Made by a program: the position numbers and the translations under genes. A DNA stretch of 64,000 bases from Enoplolaimus lenunculus (lineage: Eukaryota; Nematoda; Enoplea; Enoplida; Thoracostomopsidae): NCBI GenBank assembly GCA_030248215.1, contig JASANG010004111.1:49299-113298 (forward strand), written 5' to 3'. This document shows, piece by piece, positions 1-12,900 of the stretch (the stretch's first letter is position 1; each line of letters starts with the position of its first letter). The notes beneath the pieces are model-generated. The model searched no databases, was not told the origin of the DNA, and worked only from the letters and a program-made list of their open reading frames with translations.

Positions 1-3000
1 GTTCTTCAGCACTGCTGACAGCACAAGAATCTACAATTACAGGTGTGCGGTTTGAATTATGCGAATCAATGGCAATTTTAGAGGGTGTGTCCGAAGCTGC
101 TTCCGTATTAAGAAACATGTTTTGCAAGCTGTTAGATTCATCCGCACAACTAGGCTCTACAATTCCGATTGCATTCTGCGTTTCACCGATCGTGGATTGA
201 TTATTGCAAACTTCACTCGGCAAATCTGAACAACTTTTCGACATCAGGTCTGAGGAAGCAACCGGAACACTGCTTGCAGTCTCAGTGGCGTATTTACCAC
301 GTGCCTGGGTAACATCTTGAGCTCTATCGCCATCATGTATTGGCTTAGTGTGCCGAACCAAAAACGTACGTCCTCCATGTGAGACGCCTACATCAATGGA
401 CTGAGTAGACCCACCTTTAAGCCGGCGGCAACCATCCAAGCCTAAACTGCCATTACCAGCGTCCACAGTACCCGATCCACTAAAAGTATTGGCAACCAAC
501 GGCGATACTATTAACGAACCCGCACGTCGATGTCGGTTAATCCGTGCCTCTGTCGAGGCCGATGTCTTTCCAGAGCAGTGCCGTTCTGCGGCCGGTGCTT
601 GCAAGGCTGACCCTGCTGCCACGTTGCTGCCGGCCACACTGCTAGTGCCAGCCAATCTACGGAAAGACATAGGCAGCGACCCGGTTTGTCTCGGAGCCAA
701 CGTAGCGGCCGACTTTGTTGATGGCATCGATCCACGACCAAGAGACCATTTTCGACTCAAATAGTTGCTCGTAAACCTCGAGTCTTTAAGAGCAGACCGT
801 CGGCGGCAAACAGTACAAATCTCAATGGTCAATTTTGGAACAAACCGCGAGCCGCATTGAATACATCGTGTATTTAAATCAGAGTCGTCCGGCGCCCACG
901 CAGCACAAATTTCTTCTTCATATACTGTAGCACCGCAATGTGGACATCTATTAAATATAAACACTGGTGATGGGCAACGGATAGAAAAACTTAACCCAAT
1001 ATCCGACAAATTTTGCCAGATAATTTTTTATGCATACTGTCGAAAAGCAACCATAATTTTCAACAAGAGTTTTAAATGTATGTCTCATATTACGATTTTG
1101 GTCTTTTAAAATTTGAAAAGGCAATCTAAGCTTCGACCGGAAGTTCCGGTTCCGGTTTCATGATCACAAACCGGAACCGGAACTTTTAGATTAGCCGCTT
1201 TTTGCAACCTCGTTCTGTAGAAAGTGATTCTTGTGCCCGCTACTTCTATTAGTATTAGAGCGCGAAAAGCCGCCTTTTGCAACCTCGTTCTGTGAAAAGA
1301 GATTCTTGTACCCGCCACTTTCATTGATATTAGTGCGGAACATGGCTTCGTTTTGGCCAGTTTTCATTTGATGTGAAAAAAATTTATTTATAGGTTCTTT
1401 TTATATCATGCAAAAATAGCTTTCCTCAGAAAGTGAGCGTTAAGAGAATTGCTGCAAAAGTTGTGGTTTCTGTTCCCGTTCAACAGGTTCTGGTTCGGTT
1501 TGCAAATAAATTACAGTCGATCCCGATGTTAGAATTCGTATGTTTGCGACTTATCGTTACTTGCTTTTGGTTGCTAAACTTTCTAAATTTTAAACTTAAA
1601 GATTCAGCTTGTTAGTTATGCGCTATTCTCTTATTGTACTGCATCTGGACCTTTTGAAGTTGCCTTTATTTTTGCACTCAAATATTCAGTAACTTTCAAA
1701 ATTCAACCATACTGGAATTGCACTATATTGCTTGTGAGTGCCCGAGTACCAGGAAAAAGGAGCTGTGGGAAAGAAAAATGGGGGGAAGAGATAAGTAATT
1801 TTTTATAGGGATGTGTCAATTAATCTTTATCGGCATCAGTAACAATCGGCTATTTTCGTGAGTATTGGCATCGCTAATGATTGGCACTTTTCGTGACTAT
1901 CGACATCGGCACTGAAAAAAGTTGCCGATTCTTTGCTGATACTTTTTAGCACTTATCAGTAAGTTGGAACGCCATCAGTTTCACTTCTTGTCGTATATCG
2001 GTGCGTCTGATAACGCAAACTGTTCTCTCACTTGCGTTCGTTTTGAAAAAATGAATTGAAATTAACCGTTCCCATAAAATTATAATGCTTTATGGTTGTT
2101 AAGGATCGCAGTTATAATGATATAACGTTATCCTATATGTTCTTTAAGTATCGTTTATTAAAATTGAAATCGGCATCGGCATCTCTTCAAAATAGAAATA
2201 TGCATCGTATCGGCATCGGCAAAGATTTTGGTATCGACAGATCCCTATGTACCTAAAAATGGTAATGGTAGATGATCTTAGTTTGTGTTTGCAGGTGTTT
2301 GCAAAAGTGGTGGGGAGTCAAGTTGGAGAAGGGGTTGAAGCGTCGAGGGGAGCTTAAATGCAGGCGAGTGGGTTCTACATACACACAAAGGTCAATGCGT
2401 TTGCTGTTTACACTAATACCCCAAACCCCACGATCAAAATGTGTTTAAACGCTCCTGGGTTCCAAATTTAGTTAAACCGTGAGCCTACAGAGCACATGTA
2501 ATGCGAGTAGAATAAAAGCATGAAATTAAAGCTGTAGCGTTTTGACAAGCCACGTTAACTAAGAAATAAAATGGAGTTCTGAATCCGGCAGTGTTAAAAG
2601 TTTTGCCGGAAGTTCCGGTAACTTCGGTAAGTGCATTTTTCGTATTTGTATGTAACCTCTGCATTTTAGTGACTATGTCTGTAGCCATAGGATCATTTTG
2701 AAAGCATTGATTGCCGAGGAATTAGAAAATTTAGCATCATCTCCTCTTGTCACATTGGTTAAAACTAATGTCCGGATATGCGAGGCCCGCCGAATAATAA
2801 CCGAATGAAACTTATCTTGATATCCTGTGTCCATCACTAATAAACATGTCATGATTGAAAATATACAATATCCAACTTAAAGTATATGTGTAACGTACCA
2901 AAGATTTCAAGTAATTTGATTTTGACCATTGATTGGTTGCTACACTTTTATTTCTAACCTTGTACCTTCAGTTACTAAGCGCAATTTCGGAATAACAGCT

Positions 3001-3942
3001 CCTGAGTTTCGCTAATTTCGAGAAGAGTGGAAGTTATTCATATTTCTGTGATAATTTCGGTGCTATATGCACGAAATGTGCGCTGAGAATCACTGATATA
3101 AGCACCGGTCCGGGACGGGCGGTAGGCCGAGACCTGACTACCGAGACCGGCCAAGAAAAGTATCGGACTTGGTCAATGTTTGGTCATCGCCGAAAAAATT
3201 TAAATTTTCAAAATAAGTTATTTTTAATGCATTTTTTGTGTTTTTTATAGTTTTTTACGTTCTTCATTGCCTTTTTGTGTTTTTCAGAATATCTGCTTGT
3301 AATTATTGCGTAACTATGAAATTTCATAATTTCACAGGCAAATTTTACCTTCAGCCATCAGTTATACTTCAATAATACAGCCATACATTTACTCAATTGT
3401 CGACTTCTGGTCTCGGTGCTAAACCACCGAGACTCAAAAACGCGAGACCGAGATCTGCCAAATACCGAATATTGCCAAGACCGAGACTGCCATCCCTGTC
3501 ACCGGCTGTTATAAAAGTCAACTGAACTGCAGGCATTGGTTCGAAACCATGAAACACTGCGATTCCGATTAATATATACCTGCAATTGAAATAATAATCC
3601 GAACTGGATTTCAATCGAAATTCCGGTTCAATCCTACAAACAAGGTTACAAATAACACGAGACTTACCTACAGGTCGCCGTGAACGTAACGGTCAACCCC
3701 TTAGCCATTCCAGGTGCCATAGGAGGAGTTAACCCAGACAGTTGGCTTTTGTCTACATCACCATCCGTTGTTTCCGGCGAATACCAATTTGAATCCATCT
3801 CAACGCTTATTTGACTACCTATTGCACCGTGAGATAAGCGCTCAAGTCGCTCACAATTGAGCAAACTTCCGGTTTCACCAGAGTAAAGCTGAAATGCTGG
3901 ATCAATGCGCTTTGCTGTTGCGTCGGCTGATGACGGTATATC
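1..3942 (-). CDS. DENND4: DENND4 exons 15-16: C-terminal zinc-ribbon region, open at the window edge
   Basis: Exon 15 (3942-3668) ends [10 protein letters not shown] plus AG. Exon 16 begins at 947 with A, so the joined reading is [18 protein letters not shown], then [24 protein letters not shown] and CTVCRRR. This matches the family's C-terminal block (EEEI..W..DDS.LNT.C..C). The Cys pairs suggest a zinc ribbon. Exon 16 has no in-frame stop in 315 codons and runs out at position 1, with a Ser-rich tail ending SSAEE at the edge. The intron between these exons (948-3667) holds tandem and miniature repeats. Confidence 0.93.
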
Positions 3943-6900
3943 CTTGAAAAGAAACGAAGAAATCGCAATAAAATACATACACAACTCATACCAGACACTC
4001 CCTTGTCATGGCCTTCGTACAAAGTGCAAAGCGGAACTGGATTATACCAGAATCCGAACAACAATTTGTACCGGAATAGTAATCGGAGCTTGAACTTTTG
4101 TGACGGACTTATAATTTGTATTGTGAAATATAATGTTGATTTATGTATTGTCAAATATAATGTTGATTTAGGGTATGTGTTGGCTTGCAACAATTTTCAG
4201 AAAGGTCGTATGAACAGATTGGCGATGATTTTTGGTTCTGTAGAGCTAAACTACAATTAATTATTGATAAGTCATCGAAAGCAATATAACAGATAAATAA
4301 TACAGAACTTTTATGCAACGTATCACAACAAATAAAATTAAAATTTCAAAATTCCGATTCCAATTGATTGTGCAATCGGAATCGTAACTCGTTTTGAATC
4401 AGAATTCTAATCGAAATCGAAATTCCGGTTGCACTCTGTTTTCGCAACATGCGAGTTACTTCCCAAACGTGCCATATCGTCACTTTTCCCATGCCCCAAG
4501 CTGTAAAGCACAAAAACAATTTGCAATTTACATCTAGGTCAACGTCGTGCATTCAATTTAGATGATCACAGCGAACCTACATCATAAACTTCTGCGCGCG
4601 GACATAATGGCTATTAATATCAGCTAGCGAACCTCAGATGCGCGAGCTTAGTGAAGTATCACTACAACAATCAACTTTTCCATATCACACAAACGTTTGA
4701 AAATACCACAGAAAATTTACTTGAAATTCGTCAAGATTCGACACAGCCATCAAACGCGAGCGAATAAGCTCGTCGTCTGATTTTGCTCCAGCACTGTCTG
4801 TTGTCAGCCACCCATGCCCGCCTCCACTCGGCGAGTCATGACCAGTCGATACCCCAGAACTAGGGCTTAGATTATCCCTCGAACCTCCATACAGACTGCT
4901 CAATAATTTGCGGGGGCTTCCAGCGCCATAAATCCATCCGCCCCCAAGCAGCATTTCAGGGCCGCCCGCATTCCCGGGAGTCGAGTTATCTTCGCCGGCA
5001 CCTGTTCCTTGAGCTGCTGCGTTAGCGCCGGCACTTTTACGCCCTGGAGCACTAGACGACCCTTGAGACGCACTGCTGGCATAGCTACCGCTACCAACAG
5101 CCCCACGCATCAATTTTAAATCTGCAACAGCTGTTGTGACGCGCGACCCAAACCTGCGGATCGATTCAGAACGGTGAAATCCGGAGCTAGGAGTAGCTTG
5201 ATCAGCCGGCGAGATACTGCTTCCGCCTCCTCCGCCTAGTCTAACACCACCCATCATTCTCGATGCCATCGAGCCAAGAGCGCTTAAGCTAGGGCTGGTC
5301 AAAATTGATGTGGTTCCAGCGTAAATAGCCTCGTTTGACACTGCTGATATTAAGCGTTCACTGCTGCTAGCAACCGTTGCGGAGTTATGATCGTTACCCC
5401 CATAATCAACTACAGCACGCTGGACTTGTTCACCTGGCTGCGGAGTGTTGCCTGGACCAATTGAAATCGCTGGAGAACACGAATCTAAACTGTCGTTAGA
5501 ACCAGTTGGATCTGAAACATGGGTAAACAATTAAACTCCAATTATGATCAAATGTGATAAATCTTTGATAACATGCGGTGGTTACACTACAACTGCTAGC
5601 CCAGCGATATCTCAACGAGCCTGCTGCTTTGAATACATGAGCGACTCAATTTACATGGCTGTCTTTGTGCAGATAGAGAAAATTTTGCAAACAGCACGGC
5701 TGCGGCAGATTTACATATAATATGGTGCACAGATCTCTATATCTTTGAAACATGTACATAAAATGACGTGCATGCGATAACCGTGGTGTATGCACATAGG
5801 TTACTTTGCGCAGAATGCAATGCAAACCTCGATCCCCATATATAAATACACACCCTACATTTCTTTCCACTCCCCACTTACTCGGCAATCCAGCAACTGC
5901 TGCCGAGGACACCGGTGCCGGAGTGTTCAAATTCGACTCCAGCGTTTTGCTCCGTTGCATCAACGAAGTTACAACAGCTGTGGGGGTATGAAATCGATTC
6001 CATAAATGTTTGACGCTTGTTCCAGCCGATGACAAAAATGAACCGCCAGCTCCAGACACCCCCTGGCCCCTACCGTTATCCAAAAGGGGTTCCTCATCCT
6101 CGGATGAGGAATGCTGAAAGAGCGCACGTTGGTCATCCGTAAATCGTTTGTCCCGTGTTTGTTCAATATCACGTGTATCTTGGGCATCCTGCACATCGCA
6201 TATGGCATGTCCTTGGGACGCGGCCAGACTGAGCGGATCCTTAAAAATAGGAAATTCATTGAAAATATAACAGCTAACTTTATAAAACTCTAAATATAAT
6301 AACACAGCTAACTAAGTATCTTTCACATAAATATGCACTAAGCCGACGTGGCAGTTTCAAAAAACATTCTTGATTAACTAGTCAATGAGTATATCCTTCC
6401 TAGAACAGACCAATTGCAACTGCCTCGTAACCCAGAAAATTGATACAGGTTGCGGGCTCTTAGTTACCTCTTGAAAATTAGAGCACAAACGTGCCGTCTT
6501 TCCCTCTTTTCTATAAAAATTATTTATCTGCCAAGTCGGTGACTTTACTATGGGAACAAAACTTTGGGAAACCGGCCAATGTTGAAAAACGCGTGAAACA
6601 GCAAGCATACAATCGGGGTTACAGACTATATATCCCATCCAAAAAATTCAAGAGACGGTAGAAACAAAATGAACTTTCACACGCTTTCAAATAATCTGAT
6701 ATGTTCTAGAAATCAAAGCCATTTTGTCGCTAGCAAAAACATTTTCACAGTGTCATATAGTTTATAAATGTAATCATAGCCACGCCCATACACTTAGTAA
6801 ACAAAATATATTTTACTTGATCAATTGGAACACGAACTGATTTTACTGGTGATGTAGATTTCGAAGAACCACCAGATCCAGAATCCTGACAGAACACCAG

Positions 6901-9900
6901 GTCCGACAAAGTATTTCTTTGTCGATTTTCGGTTGTCTGATTAGCAACCGCTATTTCTTTACTTTCAGCCTAAAAACCAACTAAACTTACAATACAGTGA
7001 CTTGGTTTCTTAAACCTTGGTCAAGCATTTAATTAAGTTGCGGTAATTACTTAAGTCGCCGACTTACGAAATACTTAAAACTTGTAAGGTACGTATTTAT
7101 ATTATCAAAACATACGTAACCAGCAGCGTATTTATGAAAATCAGTTTGAACTGCAGTTCTAACGCCGTTGAAAAATTCAATTCCCGGACCCGTCCTCGCG
7201 CACGCTCAAAAGTTACTTCCAGTTGAATCCACTTACCGCCACCGCGTCATTACGAACTCGCTGTTTATCTGACATTTCTCCATTGCCTTTCTGCTGCTGT
7301 TGACCATTCGAGCTATCAGACCACTCTTCGTGCAATCCACCATCGGGCCCGCGCAGGCTTTCCTGTTCACATATCTCGTCATTTCCAATCCCTTTGCCGT
7401 GAAAACCCACTTTATTACAAGCGGCAACTAGATTTGATTCAGCATCAGTGCCATGTTTTTTGAAATCACCGTCAAGCAACCACGGTTCTGACTTCATCAG
7501 AATCCCTGCAGGACTATCGAGATTAGCGAGCGACGATAAGCCTGGAGATGAAAACAGGGACGCCGGCCTGCAGCGAGGGTTAGTTCCCACAGACATTCTT
7601 CCGTATGTAGGTGAACCTGTCACAGTAGAGGTGACAAACATACTCCGACGAGAAGAACAAAACTCGTCAAAGTACTCTGTATCGATTGCATGACTACTAG
7701 GTAATAACGCTAACGAATGTCTTTGCTGTTGTCTTAGATGTTGTTTTTCTGGTTGTTTCTGTTTCTGTTGTTGTTGTTGTCGACGTTTAACTGTCAGATC
7801 ACCCGTATTTTGACTCAGTTTACTTCCTTCATCAACTGAACCGTTTATTTGAGATTCGCTCTTGATAGTACCAAGAGTTGTTTGAGTTTCTCCACAATTA
7901 TTGTCCACAAACACACCACTATTACCAGACTGTGAGACGGTTGGAGATACAATACTGTTACGAATAACACTTGCCGTTCCGCTTTGATAACCGGCATCTG
8001 GTGTTGATACACTTATCGTTGAAGCTGCTACTGACATAGCCAACGGTGAGTTCTAAAATATATAGGAGAGATCATTCATGTCAGAATATAAATGTATGCA
8101 TCCTTCAAAAATTGAAAAAACATCAACATAAAACAGGAAACCACACAACGAAATCAAGTTTAAGACGGAAGTTCCCAAAAACTTAACGATTATAACTTAT
8201 CGAACACCAAGTCAAAAAACATTTAAACTTACTTTGTTTTGTGAGTTAGCCACGGTCTTCACAAAACTTTTGTTTTAAACAAAGTTATGTTTGTTATGCT
8301 CCAAATTCAACTAACCCTTGAAATCATCTGAAAAAATATTTCAAAAACTGTCAAACCTTACGTACCTCGAATTGAGACAAACACGATGACGATGACAATG
8401 ATGTAGATGCAACTGTTGATACCGACTCTGGACCTATATAATAATTGTTACTCGGTACTTGTTTCTGACTTTGTATAGCCAAACCGTCTACTCGTGCTCC
8501 ATTTATATCAGTGGTATGCAAGTTACGGCCTATTGCTGTTGATGCGTCACCGCCTATGAGAGAGGCAGAGCAGTCTCCAGACGTAACGGCGGCAGATCCC
8601 TGGGGTGATGAAATCGCACCAGGGTTTGGCCTTTTTAGTCGGCGTCTGCGGTCGCAAAGCGGTTGCTTAAATGCCGATACAGCGCGCAGTGTATTGCGTA
8701 ATTTCGCCCAACTACGATACGCGTTAAGCGTTTGCGTTGATGGCCATCGTGCTTCAAGCACTGCACGATTATACAGGCCATAAGTAATTGCATTTGGTGA
8801 TATGCCAGCTGCTTTCATATCGACAAATACTTTGACTGCGAGCACAGGCTGGTCGTACTGCAATACACACATACGAAACTGTACAAGTAAGGGTTTTTCA
8901 AATTTGAGAACTTAGCTTATCGGCATTAGTCAGCCTGAGTATAGAATAGCTACAGTGCGATAGATAGGAAATAAACAGCAGGAGTATACTGGACTCTATT
9001 TTCAAGCTGAAGTCGTTTCCTTATCGAAAATTGTTGAAACAATCAATAATTGCAACTAGGTGAATATACACATTAGTTAAAATTGTTGCCCGTCATACAA
9101 CAACCACAGTATACACGAAACAGAAAAAATATACTAACGATGTTCCAAATTCATGCCGCTTAGTACTCGGAAAAAGTTCGCCCATTTGAAATTTTTAGCC
9201 ACAGTTTAACAAACGTGAAGGTTGGTTCATAAATACTACAGTTCAACTATTAGTGTTACTGAAAGCTTGCCATTAGCCAGCTTGAAGGGGCGTCTTCTTT
9301 CAACCACTCGTTCTGAAAATTTGTAGTACACGCATTATACCTAACGTTTTTCTTCAACTGGAGTGGAACCCAAGCCACGGGGGTCAAGTCTTATAAGAAT
9401 TTCAATGGGGGCACAACCCTCAACCCTCCCATGGATGATTACGCCCGACCATTGGTTGGTTCTGCGCGACCCAGACGTTTTTCTTTCCTCGGTTCCAATC
9501 CAGATACCTTTATTGATTCCGCCGCCTACCTGAAAGCACAACTGCATCAGTATTCTATAACAAATTTCGTCCGTCACCGGCAGTTTCGCGTGTTGTACGC
9601 GTGCTAAAATTGACAGCGCTATGCGTAGAGCTTGCGGTTTCGAAGGTTGTTCCGCTAGCCATGCCGGTAAATGAAGGAACCAAAGTGAATACGTATACGC
9701 GAGAAGTGCTTTAGCCCATTGAACAGGATCAGCTGCGACAGAACGTAGTTGTTTCGCCGCGGATTTGGCTTCTTGCCGCGTCCGACGCACAACCACCGCC
9801 GGTGTTGCTTCAAATAACCCGTATCGGTTTGTATCAGAAGCTCCACAGCTGGCTTGAGCTCCCAAAACGAGACCGGTGGAGCCGCCAGCTTGTGCCCCGG

Positions 9901-12900
9901 TACCCAAAGGGAACAAACCGCCGCTGCTATAGTCACTAGACGCTATAGCGGCACTGTATACCCCAGCGTCTGAAAACATCGCAGCGGCGGCAAAACTATA
10001 CGATGGCGTAAACGCGGGATCGAGAGCGCTCATCGATCCAGTCCCCGAGTAATAGCCGCTACTACTACTCTGTGACAGATTTTTAGCGTGCCGGCCTCCC
10101 ACGCTAGACCAAGCTGCAGCCGCTGGTACAGGAGTGACACCGGCCTGTCCCTCTCGATTCAAAATAGCACCTGATGACTTTGTCTGCCCAGAACAAGACC
10201 CTGTGGCATCTGACAACACGCCGCGCGAGGGTGTTACATCAATCTGGTCATAACCGCCATACGGGCTATCACAGATTGGCGGCTGGAGCTGACCAGACGA
10301 AAAATTGTCTCCATGAGAGGTTGCTGTATAAGTCGCGCCAAAAACTGCTCCCCCGTGTCCATGAGTACCACCGCCAATAGTGTGCTGTTCAACCGCAGGT
10401 CGAATATTTGATAGATCAAACAGTTCATCTGATAAACGATCCGGAAATCCAGTATATCTAAACTCGGGCACAGGCGGTGTTAACGGCTCCGGAGGAGCAA
10501 TAAACACAGTATGATCAGAGTTCGATAGCGCTGAATCGTATTCAACAAGACGTACTTGTTCCGGCGTCATTTTAATGCCGCCAACGCCGTCCACATTTCC
10601 ACTGTTGCAAGTAGCTGCGTCTATTTTTTCCATACATTCATCAAAAAATACCAGAAATGGATCTTTGTCAGCAAGAAACGAGCGTTCTTCAATGAAACGA
10701 ATGAATATTTGCGTTTGAACAAGATGTTTGTAGAATTCCTAAAATTTTATAAAATATGTATTTCGTGCATTACAGCGATACAACGGTAATTATGTATAAA
10801 AATTTACTAAACATTTATATAATTACAATTCTTGTACACTGCTATTTACCAGCGCAGCATTAAAATCACACATCTTGATTTTGTATCCCAAACGCGATTT
10901 TACTAATTTTATATATTTTATACAAGTGTTTAGAAATTCCATAAACATTTAATTGTAATGTATCGCCGAATGCGGCGAATCTCCTCATTGTACTTTTATT
11001 GCTCGTACTGATAACGATCCGAAACCCACATAGCAAGACCAAGACCAGGATAAAAATAAAACACAGAAAATGCAATACGAATTCACCCAACACAGCTAGC
11101 CAGAGACACACCCATCCTGCTTTCGTTACCATAATCCACACAAAGATGCACTGGACATGCGATTCCTACTTAACTTCATTTCTTTTGCCAACCTGTGAAT
11201 TTTTGTCACGACTTCTCAAAAATCCCGCAATATCAAACAATGCCCCGGTATCGGTCGCTCGCGAAGACGGCGCAGATTTAATCGGTCGCAAATATTGTTG
11301 ATAGTTTTTTAAAATCCCAATCATAAAACGCAAAAACGCTTCTTGGATTTCGAGTTCAAGTTTTCGTTTACGACGATTCATCTCGTAGTCCATTTCTTGT
11401 GGTAAAATTTCCTAGACAAAAATATCAGCGAATTACTCATGTACGTACGTACCGCATAGACTACCTGTGATAACTACGAAGAAAAGACTTTGTACCAAAG
11501 GGTCTTTATTAACCTGGTATGGTAAGTCTGTCAGGTTGCTAATTTTACGACAGAAATCCCGAAATCGACACGCTGCTGCTTTTTTCGAATTTATTCTAAA
11601 TTCAACAAAACTAAAGCTTATTTTAATTCGGCAAAGGGCCATACATCAACGTCAAAATGGAAACTATAGACGTTGCCGTGCCTTAAGTAAATTGAAAATT
11701 TTGCTTCAACCCTCACTAACTTGTTTATGGCGCGCAATAGTGACTGTCCAATCTTGCGCGTGTACCTGTCGATATAAGTGCTCAAGTGCGTTACGAAGCT
11801 GTTTTGCAGACCGTTTTGGCAATAAACTCAGCTTAATAATCCTCCTGGTATCTGACGCAGATATTGTGTTTGTATCCAAATCAATGCAAGTCACATCTGG
11901 AGGAGGATCTTCATACAGTTCAAAATAGCGCGAATCTACTCCGGCAATAAACGGTAACGGTGCGTGTAGGACCCCGGCTAAATCGAGCGGACACTGTGGT
12001 ATGTAGGGACATTGCCAATGACACGGAAACAATATTGAAACAAGCGATTCTGCTACGCTGGTTAGAATGTTGGGCCGCAGAGAATGCAGTAAAATTTTGT
12101 TTTCGGTTAGTGCGAGCAACAGTAAATACATTGATGTTTCAGGTCCGATATTTTTCAACATGTCAATGTATGATGCGCCTACAACATAAACAACCGCGCA
12201 TACATTAGTTACTGCTATATTGCAGCAAGCCAACACTGAAAATTTTAATCTAGTATCGTTCAATGAGCAAATTAAATGCTGAGTTATAATATGTTAAAGT
12301 TTCCTCAAGGCACGTAATATTATTTTACTTCACAAATCCCAGGTAATTTTTTACTGAAAACAACTTTGTTTGCCGCCACACAATATTTTTAGCTACACAG
12401 AGTAAATTTTAGAAACCTATGCATGCACGTGTCTGGCTACGTATATAAGTTACAAGTTATAGATTAAATTATCAGAAAAATAATACCTGAAATTGGCAGA
12501 GGTGAATCTTCGGGGTTATCAAATGATATCGTTTCGTTTCCAAGTTGAACTAAGACACGAGGACGTCGTTGTGATGGAAACGGCACTTCATAGCACAAAT
12601 GCGAAATGTAGCGTTCAATTGGCGCCGGATACGTGCCGCCGACGGTCATTCGATATAAAAACAAAAGATACCTATAAAATAAACTGATAAATACAGATAA
12701 GTACGGCAAAATGCACACTACAGGTGTAACGCTAAAACTTTGGTTAAAATTTGGTATTTAACAGTCGCCGAACTCATTGCCATTAGACTACGTTGTATTA
12801 AATATCAATTTAACTCACCTGGGAGCTGATTTATACTTAGGCCATTAAGTGGGTCCACAGTAGCATCTTAATTACCTGGGTTCTGTCCAAGTTATTCCAA

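Noticed and set aside
3664-4193. Overlapping minus-strand frames around DENND4 exon 15 as separate genes
   Set aside because: Only the part from 3942 to 3668 fits the DENND4 frame and splice sites; the rest reads into the intron and a miniature element.
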